Part shown: piece by piece, positions 1 through 5,611 of the stretch
Layout of the letters: each line of letters starts with the position of its first letter
Position numbering within the stretch: the first letter of the stretch is position 1
Source: Nitrospiria bacterium
GTDB taxonomy: Bacteria; Nitrospirota; Nitrospiria; Nitrospirales; UBA8639
DNA length: 5,611 bases
Direction of reading: 5' to 3'
NCBI GenBank assembly: GCA_030430725.1
Contig: JAUIKP010000249.1
Coordinates: 1 to 5,611, forward strand
Position numbers and translations under genes: made by a program
The notes under the pieces: model-generated
The model's input: the letters and a program-made list of their open reading frames with translations, nothing else
What the model was told of the DNA's origin: nothing
Database searches by the model: none

Positions 1-36
1 CACTGTGAAGAATCTTCTCCCGGATATCGGACAAAA

Positions 37-567
37 ATGAATATGATTCAGTTTCAGATGGCACACATATTTGATCTGCATAGACAAGATGTGAAGCGTT
101 TTCTCATCAGTCGTGTCGCTTGTGAAGCAACTGCTGCGGATCTGACCCAGGAAACCTTCCTCCGCTTATCTCAATTATCGGATCTTCAGTCGATTCGCAA
201 TATTCGATCCTATCTCTTCCGCATTGCCGCAAATTTGGCGACGGATCATCTCCGAACTCAGATGCGATGGAAAATGGCTTCCTCGGAAGAGGAGCCTCTC
301 CTGCTTGAGAAACCGGACAACTCTTCCACTCCGGAATCGGTTCTGTTAGCAAAAGAAGAACTGAGAATTGTCATCAAGGCTATTGAGGAATTGTCGCCGT
401 TGTGCCGGGAAATATTTTTGTTGAATCGATATGAAGGTCTTGCTCATCGTGAAATCGCGACCCGGTTGAATGTTTGCATGAGTACGGTGGAAAAAAATAT
501 TGCCCGCGCGTTGAATCAATGCCGTCGCCGACTGAATGAGGCGACAGAATTCTCCAAAAAACCCTAG
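37..567 (+). CDS. fecI: ECF RNA polymerase sigma factor, FecI type
   Basis: A 176-residue protein of normal length for the FecI group of extracytoplasmic-function sigma factors, which direct RNA polymerase to iron-transport promoters when a cognate FecR receives a signal. Sigma region 2 spans about residues 10-75 (FDLHRQDVKRFL, then DLTQETFLRL, then SYLFRIAANLATDHLR, the typical core-binding and -10 recognition helices). A variable linker covers about 76-105. Sigma region 4 spans about 110-166, with the helix-turn-helix LAHREIATRLNV followed by STVEKNIARAL and a basic tail QCRRRL, which is very characteristic of FecI-like proteins. The start is uncertain: ATG at 37, 43 and 58 are all in frame, and only a weak GGA lies five bases before 37. 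The fecR-like gene follows on the same strand but only after 306 bp, unlike the tight or overlapping arrangement usual in this family. The family assignment is firm; the exact regulon and the symbol are by analogy. Confidence 0.93.
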   Translation: MNMIQFQMAHIFDLHRQDVKRFLISRVACEATAADLTQETFLRLSQLSDLQSIRNIRSYLFRIAANLATDHLRTQMRWKMASSEEEPLLLEKPDNSSTPESVLLAKEELRIVIKAIEELSPLCREIFLLNRYEGLAHREIATRLNVCMSTVEKNIARALNQCRRRLNEATEFSKKP

Positions 568-576
568 CCGGTTTTT
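557..576 (+). terminator. Candidate weak terminator or attenuator hairpin across the sigma-factor stop codon
   Basis: A perfect 7-bp inverted repeat, AAAAACC (557-563) and GGTTTTT (570-576), encloses a 6-base loop that contains the TAG stop. The 5' arm is an A tract and the 3' arm ends in five T, as in intrinsic terminators, but only two pairs are G-C, so a strong stop is unlikely. Two further hairpins follow (585-605 and 624-640), neither with a T tract. It could reduce read-through from the sigma gene into the anti-sigma gene. Confidence 0.35.
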
Positions 577-873
577 CACAAACGCCTCTTGTCCAATACG
601 AGAGGTCCTATCCCTTCCCATGTCCTGGAATGTATCCAGGCTCCGGCTCGAATGTTCACATCCAACGTAGGGTTCGATGGGGAATCGGCGAAGCTCTTTT
701 GCCAATCGTTCGATCTCTGTCCTTGGACAAACAAAGGATAGTGAGGTGTAACCGCTTCTGAGGCCACCATCCGGTTTTTATCGATTGAATCGTTCTTATA
801 GTGAATTTCTTGAATAATACAGGGTATTATCCGATGCAAATTATTCAACAGGTGGGGAAAGGGAAATCGTTTG
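568..873. other. Long intergenic region between sigma factor and anti-sigma gene
   Basis: This 306-bp stretch has no convincing gene. The only reading frame of any length is a - strand run opening with TTG at 848, without a ribosome-binding site or a recognisable protein. Its first part carries small hairpins: 585-591 with 599-605 (7 bp including one wobble, 7-base loop), 624-629 with 635-640 (6 bp, 5-base loop) and 718-722 with 725-729 (5 bp, 2-base centre). Its last 90 bases carry a denser set: CGATT-G-AATCG at 782-792, ATAATAC-AGG-GTATTAT at 814-830, and a 9-bp inverted repeat at 810-818 and 840-848. The purine-rich ribosome-binding region of the next gene lies at 850-864. No promoter with a good -35 element was found; TATTAT at 825-830 is a possible -10. 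Confidence 0.7.
813..831. promoter_or_regulatory. Fur-box-like operator candidate upstream of fecR
   Basis: A 17-bp dyad (ATAATAC, AGG, GTATTAT) sits 43 bp before the fecR start. Laid on the classical 19-bp Fur consensus it matches 11 of 19 positions, and these are concentrated in the two outer hexamers (ATAAT on the left, ATTATC on the right); the middle seven bases do not match. A TATTAT in its right arm could serve as a -10 element, so a bound repressor would block transcription of fecR. Iron control of fecIR by Fur is known in E. coli; applying that here is inference. It may also be a binding site for another regulator, or a hairpin. Confidence 0.35.
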
Positions 874-1899
874 ATGTCGAGTGCTGATTATCCGGACAGG
901 GAACAAGATCGTCTGGAAGCGGAAGCCGTGACGTGGTTAGTCCGCCTCACATCAGGGGAGACGACTGAGAATGACCGTCGTGCGGCGGATTCGTGGCGCC
1001 GGCAAAGTCTGGCGCATCAGCGAGCTTTCGAGAAGGCATCCCGGATTTGGGATGGAATGGAACTCTTGCGAGATTCACTGATCAGTCCGGACAGATCCGG
1101 CGAAGTCTGCAGACCGCTCCAGCAGACAAACGGCGATTCTCTTTCCACATCACCGTATAATGGCCGTCAGAACTGGTGGGTTTGGAAAACGATTGTCGCC
1201 GCTATTGCGGTATTGGCTCTTTCTTATACTCTTCAATCCGATTTTCTCGACAATTGGCGGGCGGATTATTCCACCGGAACGGGAGAGCAGGGCACATGGG
1301 AATTGACGGACGGGAGCATTGTCCAGTTAAACACACATGCTGCGGTCAATATTGCCTATTCGCCAAAAATACGGGATGTGGACCTGCTGGATGGAGAGGT
1401 CGCGTTCCGTGTCGCCAAGGATCCTTCACGGCCATTTGTTGTGCGAGCCAACCAAGGAACGATTCGGGCAGTCGGGACGGAATTCTTCGTCTATAGGTTG
1501 GATCACTCTGTCCGGGTGACGGTGATAGAAGGTGTCGTTGATGTATCGATTCCCCCATGGCACGGAGGATCTAACTCCTCTGCGCGTCTGCATGCAGGTC
1601 AGAGTGTTCAATTCGGGGGCGACTCCGGATTAGGCGAAGTGAAAAAGGTCGATTTACGCGTGGTCACAGCCTGGCAGCGTGGAAGACTGATTTTTGAAGC
1701 TGCTCCCTTGACTGAGGTGGTGGAAGAGATCAACCGTTACCGATCCGGACATATCGTTATTTTCAATGACACCCTCCGAGAGCATCTGGTGAGCGGCGTA
1801 TTCGATCTTGATGGTTTAGACGCCGCGGTGACCACGATTGAACGAACTTTGCCGATGGCCTCGCTGCATCTCACCGATCGCCTCATTATCTTTCAGTAA
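874..1899 (+). CDS. fecR: FecR-type anti-sigma factor, single-pass inner-membrane signal transducer
   Basis: A 341-residue protein matching FecR family length and order. The N-terminal cytoplasmic anti-sigma part (about 9-66) has the paired-tryptophan pattern EAVTWLVRLTSGE and RAADSWRRQSLAHQRAFEKA. A single membrane helix covers about 101-120 (WWVWKTIVAAIAVLALSYTL). The periplasmic FecR domain runs about 131-225 with DYSTGTGEQGTWELTDGS, LNTHAAVNI, LLDGEVAFRV and AVGTEFFVY. The C-terminal part (about 265-341) resembles an STN-like module (FEAAPLTEVVEEINRY to LHLTDRLIIF) and is the expected contact for the receptor signalling domain. It is probably both anti-sigma and pro-sigma. The Gly201-Thr202 pair lies in the motif where P. 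aeruginosa FoxR undergoes self-cleavage. I chose ATG at 874; an in-frame TTG at 871 directly before it would add one residue. AAGGGA at 859-864 gives good spacing to 874. The receptor gene follows after a 331-bp gap. Confidence 0.93.
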   Translation: MSSADYPDREQDRLEAEAVTWLVRLTSGETTENDRRAADSWRRQSLAHQRAFEKASRIWDGMELLRDSLISPDRSGEVCRPLQQTNGDSLSTSPYNGRQNWWVWKTIVAAIAVLALSYTLQSDFLDNWRADYSTGTGEQGTWELTDGSIVQLNTHAAVNIAYSPKIRDVDLLDGEVAFRVAKDPSRPFVVRANQGTIRAVGTEFFVYRLDHSVRVTVIEGVVDVSIPPWHGGSNSSARLHAGQSVQFGGDSGLGEVKKVDLRVVTAWQRGRLIFEAAPLTEVVEEINRYRSGHIVIFNDTLREHLVSGVFDLDGLDAAVTTIERTLPMASLHLTDRLIIFQ

Positions 1900-2029
1900 G
1901 ATTGCCTCCTCATCCTTTCAACCCCGTTCACTCAACAGACCTTCCTGCGGAATAAAAAAATTGGTCCGTTTTTAGGATTGATGGACCGTTCCGACAAAAT
2001 TTTTTCCGGTTTCTGTCTGGGTTTGTTGT

Positions 2030-2063
2030 GCTGAACCGTCTTCTTGAAGAATGCATGTTCAGC
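2030..2063. promoter_or_regulatory. Nested dyad, operator or hairpin candidate upstream of the receptor
   Basis: A perfect 7-bp inverted repeat GCTGAAC (2030-2036) and GTTCAGC (2057-2063) surrounds a second palindrome TTCTT-G-AAGAA (2041-2051) whose centre is within half a base of the outer one. As RNA it would form a stem, an internal loop of 4 and 5 bases, and a short apical stem. The following bases are GTTTGCTGTTCTT, not a clean T run, so a terminator for fecR is possible but weak. An operator for receptor control is an equal alternative. Confidence 0.35.
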
Positions 2064-2212
2064 GTTTGCTGTTCTTCGTCGTCATATGCGTTCATTTTTA
2101 ATCCCATAATCCGTCAGAAAAACGGTGGCCTCTTCATCCATGCGCGGGGAGAAACGTGAAGAGTCAATCGTATGGTCACATCATTTATCTATGCTTCATT
2201 TACATAATGATT

Positions 2213-2223
2213 GAGGAAGGAAG
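2213..2223 (+). promoter_or_regulatory. Ribosome-binding site that decides the receptor start
   Basis: The purine run GAGGAAGGAAG contains AGGA at 2218-2221, nine bases before ATG at 2231, which is near-ideal spacing. The competing upstream GTG at 2156 has GGGGAG at 2146-2151 only four bases before it. Starting at 2231 also gives an ordinary basic signal-peptide N-terminus. Confidence 0.65.
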
Positions 2224-2230
2224 TGAAACG

Positions 2231-4795
2231 ATGGTAAGAACCAGAGTAGACGCACGAAGACACAAAGAAAAAGAACCTCTGAGAAAGTTTTTGTCAGGAT
2301 GGTTGGTGGGGCTGGCTTTGGTAATCGTCCAACTCCTGGGAAATTTGACGAACTCTGCATCCGCACAGGAATCAATCCGGTTCGACATTCCTTCGCAAGC
2401 GCTGAATACTGCGCTCACCGCTTTTGCCGAGCAAAGTTCATGGCAATTGTTCTATAGCACGGAAACCGCCGAAGGTCTTCAGAGCAAGGCCCTATCGGGT
2501 GGACATGAACCCGAATCCGCCTTGAAGCACCTATTATCCGGGACGGGGCTGTCGTATCGTATAACTGCTCCCCAAGTGGTGACGATTAGCAAAGGAGACA
2601 AATCTTCGGTTGTGCCCCCTTTGGTGTTGGCGGATTCCTCTTCACAGCAGACCGCTGAAACCGCCAATGCCCAAACTGCGCAACCCAAGACCGTGAAGGT
2701 CCCGGAGATTGTGGTGAAGGATGTCCGTGATCGTCCGTACACCAACGAAGATGTGTCCAGTGCCTCACGAATCCCTGTTCCTGTTCAAGAAATGCCGCGG
2801 TCGGTTGAAACGGTGACAAAGGAGGTGATCGAGGACCAGAAAGTCATTCGTATGAACGAAGCGCTGAGAAATGCGAGCGGCACCTTTCAATCCAGTACGC
2901 AGGGTGGTCAAGGCGGGACCTTCACGATCCGAGGATTCGCATCCGATCTGAATGTGTTCAAGAACGGCTTCCGGGACGACAGCACGTTTGCTTCGCGAGC
3001 TCAACGCGACATTATCAATCTGGAGAGCATTGAAGTGGTGAAGGGGCCGCCGTCCTATCTTTACGGGCGGTCCGATCCCGGTGGCGTGATCAATCAAATT
3101 ACGAAAGCCCCTTTGAAGGAGGCCTACTATTCCGGTGAGATGATTGGGGGCAGTTACGAACTCTATCGTCCGACGGTAGAACTCGGGGGGCCGTTGAACC
3201 AGAGCAAGACGTTGACCTATCGGTTTAATGGCATGTTCGAATCGGCCGAGAGTTATCGGGAGGGAGTCAAATCAAAACGCGCTTTTCTCGCTCCGGTTTT
3301 CGGGTGGGACGTCACCCCACGGACCACATTCCGGCTTGAGGGTGAATATCTTTATAATAAGGCCCCTATCGATCGGGGGTTAGTGGCCATCGGTGACGGA
3401 GTCGCGCCGATCTCGATCAAGAGCTTCCTTGGTGATCCCACAAAGAAGGATGAAGTGAATAGCGGAAAGGTCACGGCAACCGTTCTGCACGAATTCAATG
3501 ATATGTTCACATGGCGCACCGCGTACAGAGGATCCTGGACCAGCAGCCGATATGATGCTCTAGAGTCCTGGTTTTTGGTCGGTCCTGAAAGTGATGGAAT
3601 CCTTGATCTGGCACGATTTAAGATTCCGACCGACGTTTCAAGCAACTATATGCAAAACGAAGTTCACGGTAAATTCTCAACCGGTTCGATTAAACACAAG
3701 ACTCTTATTGGCATCGAAATAGGCCGGGAGCATTCATCGGCGAAGGCGTTCTCGGATTTTGGCGGTGATACCACCACACCTGGAGCATTTAGCTATATTA
3801 ATATCTTCGACACGTCTGACAAGCAGTTCGTAGATATTCCTCTTGATGAATTCAGCCATACCAAACAAACCAACTACATTTTCGGTTTTTATTTCGGCGA
3901 TCAAATCGACCTCCTGGAAAACCTCCACGTCCATGGAGGCGGGAGGTTCGATATCTTTGAACAGAAACTCACCAATCGCCCAACGGATTTTGATCCTGAC
4001 ACGAATAAGGATAAGCAAACAAAAAAGAGGTTCAGCCCGTCGGTGGGAATTACGTATCAGCCGTGGAAGCCAATGGCCATCTATGCCAATTACACAGAGT
4101 CTTTCGTGCCCCAAGCCGTCGGATCGAGAGGGATCGATGGAGAACTGTTTGATCCCGAGCGTGGGAAGGCATGGGAAGGAGGGTTCAAATTCCAGTTGTT
4201 TGACAATAAATTGCGGACGACTATGGCTGTGTTTCAGATTGAAAAAACGAATGTGTTGACGGCGGACCCCGCCAACGGATTCGCATTTTCCAAGGCAACC
4301 GGCAAGCAGCGTAGCAGAGGGTTCGAATTTGACATAGCGGGTACCATATTGCCCGGGTGGGAGATTATTGCCAACTATGCCTATACCGATACGCGGGTCC
4401 GCAAAGACGTCATGTTCAAGAAAGGAAGTCGAGTCTCCAACGTCCCGTTTAATCAAGGGAGTATTTGGACAACCTACTTTTTCCAAGAAGGCGTGGTGAA
4501 GGGCTTCGGGGCCGGAATCGGTATGTATGCGCAAGGCGAGCGGAATGGTGTCTTCGAATGTGAGGATCCGGCCAATTGCCAAGCGCCGTTTGAAATGAAA
4601 GGCTATGTCAGAATGGATGCAGCCTTGTATTATCGGAAGCCGAACTTCTCTCATGGAACGAATCTGCTGGCTGCAGTGAATTTTACGAACCTTCTGGATC
4701 AACGGTACATGACCGGCAGCCAGAATTTTAGGGAAATCGTCTATACCGGCGCGCCTTTAACCGTGATTGGCTCGATCAAGTTTGAGTTTTTCTAA
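2231..4795 (+). CDS. TonB-dependent siderophore receptor with N-terminal signalling (STN) domain, FecA/FpvA type
   Basis: Outer-membrane transducer-type receptor, 854 residues from ATG 2231. Signal peptide about 1-45: basic n-region, hydrophobic FLSGWLVGLALVIVQLLG, likely cleavage after SASA. STN signalling domain about 47-120 (IRFDIPSQALNTALTAFAEQ, then GTGLSYRI), which in this family contacts FecR in the periplasm. A Ser/Gln/Thr-rich linker follows, then a TonB-box-like PEIVVKDV near 158-165. The plug covers about 185-295, with TFTIRGF, ESIEVVKGPPSYLYGRSDPGGVIN as landmarks. The rest is a 22-strand-type barrel ending in IKFEFF, with the terminal Phe used by the Bam assembly machinery. Cys777 and Cys783 probably form a disulfide in a surface loop. 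It resembles the TonB-dependent siderophore receptor group (ferric hydroxamate or pyoverdine type), but the ligand cannot be read from sequence. It is intact. Starting at GTG 2156 would add 25 residues. It is probably transcribed by the sigma factor encoded upstream. Confidence 0.93.
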   Translation: MVRTRVDARRHKEKEPLRKFLSGWLVGLALVIVQLLGNLTNSASAQESIRFDIPSQALNTALTAFAEQSSWQLFYSTETAEGLQSKALSGGHEPESALKHLLSGTGLSYRITAPQVVTISKGDKSSVVPPLVLADSSSQQTAETANAQTAQPKTVKVPEIVVKDVRDRPYTNEDVSSASRIPVPVQEMPRSVETVTKEVIEDQKVIRMNEALRNASGTFQSSTQGGQGGTFTIRGFASDLNVFKNGFRDDSTFASRAQRDIINLESIEVVKGPPSYLYGRSDPGGVINQITKAPLKEAYYSGEMIGGSYELYRPTVELGGPLNQSKTLTYRFNGMFESAESYREGVKSKRAFLAPVFGWDVTPRTTFRLEGEYLYNKAPIDRGLVAIGDGVAPISIKSFLGDPTKKDEVNSGKVTATVLHEFNDMFTWRTAYRGSWTSSRYDALESWFLVGPESDGILDLARFKIPTDVSSNYMQNEVHGKFSTGSIKHKTLIGIEIGREHSSAKAFSDFGGDTTTPGAFSYINIFDTSDKQFVDIPLDEFSHTKQTNYIFGFYFGDQIDLLENLHVHGGGRFDIFEQKLTNRPTDFDPDTNKDKQTKKRFSPSVGITYQPWKPMAIYANYTESFVPQAVGSRGIDGELFDPERGKAWEGGFKFQLFDNKLRTTMAVFQIEKTNVLTADPANGFAFSKATGKQRSRGFEFDIAGTILPGWEIIANYAYTDTRVRKDVMFKKGSRVSNVPFNQGSIWTTYFFQEGVVKGFGAGIGMYAQGERNGVFECEDPANCQAPFEMKGYVRMDAALYYRKPNFSHGTNLLAAVNFTNLLDQRYMTGSQNFREIVYTGAPLTVIGSIKFEFF

Positions 4796-4955
4796 CGTTA
4801 ACTAAGATGCCTCATATCCATTAGGGCCAGGGACGAGGAAGGCGAGGTGAGGAAGTAAAACATCTATATATATGGGACTCACATCTGAAGGATAATCCTG
4901 CCATGCAGTCAACCGTACATTAACCGGTTGTAGAAAGCTCGTTCGGTTCAAAGAC
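4796..4955. other. Convergent intergenic region between receptor and DUF3325 gene
   Basis: Both flanking genes end here. The segment contains a purine-rich tract at about 4826-4858, an alternating TATATATA near 4865-4873, an 11-bp palindrome AGGAT-A-ATCCT at 4889-4899, and a 6-bp hairpin CAACCG/CGGTTG at 4910-4915 and 4925-4930. None is followed by a T run on the + strand, so I see no clear intrinsic terminator for the receptor gene. Confidence 0.5.
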
Positions 4956-4974
4956 TCAGATTAGTGACTGAGTC
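4953..4974 (-). terminator. Hairpin at the 3' end of the DUF3325 gene, candidate terminator
   Basis: A perfect 7-bp inverted repeat GACTCAG (4953-4959) and CTGAGTC (4968-4974) with an 8-base loop overlaps the TGA stop (4958-4956). Read on the - strand it is followed by TTTG, a short T tract, so it would be a modest terminator at best. Only four of the seven pairs are G-C. Confidence 0.4.
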
Positions 4975-5312
4975 CAGTGAATGAGGAGAGTCAGGAGCAC
5001 AGAAAAGAGGGAAAGGACTCCAAAAATCAGGGCGAGGCGTGGGGCATAGGAAAGCACAAAAATCAGCGCGAGCCCGCCTATGGACAGAAACCCTATCCAC
5101 TGGACCGGGCCAAATGACCATCCCGCGGTATGGACAGCCATAGCAAAGGAGAGCCCCAGGATCACCCATCCTAGGATTCTCAGTAGTAGCAGGAGTAGAG
5201 ACGGATTTCTTGGAAGCGAGGCGTGTCCCCGCATAGCTTGATAGTGCTTCGGCATGGCAAGGCACAAAGTGGATAATCCGCCATAGGAGAGTAGGAATGC
5301 GAGAATGTCCAT
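4956..5312 (-). CDS. DUF3325-type small inner-membrane protein
   Basis: A 118-residue, strongly hydrophobic protein. Membrane helices are visible at about 2-20 (DILAFLLSYGGLSTLCLAM), 37-62 (LLLLLLRILGWVILGL onward), 66-87 (GPVQWIGFLSIGGLALIFVL) and 91-112 (RLALIFGVLSLFSVLLTLLI). The order, the MPKHYQ after the first helix, the LGW in the second and the YAPRLAL before the last fit the DUF3325 family, whose biochemical role is not established and which is commonly coded next to PepSY membrane proteins and siderophore receptors. I chose ATG at 5312, which lies 22 bp after the stop of the upstream gene; the reading frame stays open to a TTG at 5399, but that would overlap the upstream gene by 65 bp. 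There is no clear ribosome-binding site before 5312, so translation may be coupled to the preceding gene. It points towards the receptor gene, so it is not part of the fecIRA transcript. Confidence 0.72.
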   Translation of the reverse strand: MDILAFLLSYGGLSTLCLAMPKHYQAMRGHASLPRNPSLLLLLLRILGWVILGLSFAMAVHTAGWSFGPVQWIGFLSIGGLALIFVLSYAPRLALIFGVLSLFSVLLTLLIHWTQSLI

Positions 5313-5334
5313 GTCAGGATCGGAACGTGTGTTT

Positions 5335-5611
5335 TTATCCACCTGAAGCGACGGGGTGGGAGTTCCAGTGACGGGATGATGCACGTGCAGATTGGTCAAG
5401 CCGTCTAGCCGTCCACGCCAATCCCAATCCGCTCACGAGGAACGAGAGGTCGAATCCTGCCACTTCCCACCGTCCTTGAGAAAGAGCATGAAGCAAGTGG
5501 CTCTCTGTAGTGATGGCGTTCACAATCGGGAGTAGTCCGAATAACATGGCCCCTATGGAAAGTTGAATTGTCCATATTCGCAAAGTTGGACTGTGCCGAA
5601 AGAAAATTTTG
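5335..5611 (-). CDS. C-terminal end of a PepSY-type membrane protein, partial at the window edge
   Basis: About 91 residues up to the TAA at 5337-5335 are visible. The frame stays open through the right edge (RHSPTLRIW before the first helix), so the TTG at 5583 is not a real start and the gene continues outside. Two membrane helices are seen: IQLSIGAMLFGLLPIVNAI, and FDLSFLVSGLGLAWTARRL after the connecting HLLHALSQGRWEVAG. This ending, two helices joined by a segment containing G(R/D)WxVAGxDL, resembles the C-terminus of PepSY-associated membrane proteins found at siderophore loci. Members such as P. aeruginosa FoxB and FpvG have been linked to iron release from siderophores at the inner membrane. 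The neighbouring DUF3325 gene and the receptor support the call. The diagnostic PepSY part lies outside the window, so the assignment rests on the tail and the context. Confidence 0.6.
   Translation of the reverse strand, partial: KIFFRHSPTLRIWTIQLSIGAMLFGLLPIVNAITTESHLLHALSQGRWEVAGFDLSFLVSGLGLAWTARRLDQSARASSRHWNSHPVASGG

Larger units (their letters stand above)
1900..2230. other. Intergenic region carrying the presumed receptor promoter
   Basis: This stretch has no separate gene. From left to right it holds an A/T-rich run at 1951-1974, two 9-mers TGG(T/A)CCGTT at 1962-1970 and 1982-1990 exactly 20 bp apart, an AAAATTTT core at 1997-2004, a 7-bp dyad GCTGAAC/GTTCAGC at 2030-2036 and 2057-2063 with an 11-bp palindrome TTCTTGAAGAA (2041-2051) at its centre, and a CATAAT at 2105-2110 that could be a -10 but lacks a good -35. 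I found no match to the PvdS/FpvI-type motif (TAAAT, 16 bases, CGT) or to the E. coli fecA promoter, so the sigma-factor target cannot be placed. From 2156 the sequence is also open in the receptor frame. Confidence 0.6.

Noticed and set aside
576..848. A 90-codon - strand open frame in the sigma/anti-sigma gap.
   Set aside because: It begins with TTG, has no ribosome-binding site before it or before the internal ATG at 770, and the product has no recognisable features.
2197..2215. A second Fur-box-like sequence (contains ATAATGATT) before the receptor start.
   Set aside because: It matches only 10 of 19 consensus positions and lacks clear symmetry; A/T-rich DNA can give this by chance.
3843..4259. 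A 138-codon + strand open frame within the receptor gene.
   Set aside because: It lies in a different frame of a clearly coding region and its translation looks like no known family.
3734..4702. A 322-codon open frame on the - strand inside the receptor gene.
   Set aside because: Its codons coincide exactly with the receptor codons. In that register a stop needs TTA, CTA or TCA on the + strand, which this gene simply avoids. The protein has no recognisable domain, and the + strand product is unmistakable.
4948..5265. A 105-codon - strand frame overlapping the DUF3325 gene.
   Set aside because: It is an out-of-frame shadow: the alternative frame gives four membrane helices and a family match, and this one does not.
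1..5611. Possible mobile element, CRISPR array, tRNA or toxin-antitoxin pair.
   Set aside because: I saw no transposase, terminal inverted repeats, regularly spaced repeats, tRNA-like cloverleaf or small toxin-like gene pair on either strand.

Overview
The window holds an iron cell-surface signalling locus of a Gram-negative bacterium: an ECF sigma factor (FecI type), its membrane anti-sigma regulator (FecR type) and a TonB-dependent siderophore receptor with an N-terminal signalling domain (FecA/FpvA type), all on the + strand. Two small-membrane-protein genes on the - strand converge on them: a DUF3325-type protein and the C-terminal end of what looks like a PepSY-type membrane protein cut by the window edge. 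Outer-membrane TonB-dependent transport fixes the Gram-negative cell type. Base composition is roughly balanced. The gene set is common in Proteobacteria (Pseudomonas, Nitrosomonas and relatives) and also occurs in other diderms such as Nitrospirota; the sequence alone does not let me name a genus.

Layout: 1-36 upstream leader; 37-567 sigma factor; 568-873 an unusually long 306-bp gap with small hairpins at its start and a cluster of dyads, one resembling a Fur box, just before the next gene; 874-1899 FecR; 1900-2230 a 331-bp gap with a 20-bp-phased direct repeat and a 7-bp dyad, presumably the receptor promoter region; 2231-4795 receptor (in-frame GTG alternative start at 2156); 4796-4955 convergent intergenic region; 4956-5312 (-) DUF3325 protein; 5335-5611 (-) PepSY-like C-terminus.

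By analogy with the E. coli Fec and Pseudomonas Fpv/Fox systems, a loaded receptor signals through its periplasmic STN domain to the C-terminal part of FecR, which then releases or activates the sigma factor to transcribe the receptor gene. The PepSY/DUF3325 pair is often found beside such receptors, and some PepSY membrane proteins are linked to reductive iron release from siderophores, so it probably acts at the inner membrane after uptake. No siderophore synthesis gene or ABC transporter is visible.

I do not see an undescribed system. What departs from the usual plan is in the non-coding DNA: sigma and anti-sigma genes, usually adjacent or overlapping, are separated by a structured gap that suggests independent control of the anti-sigma factor.
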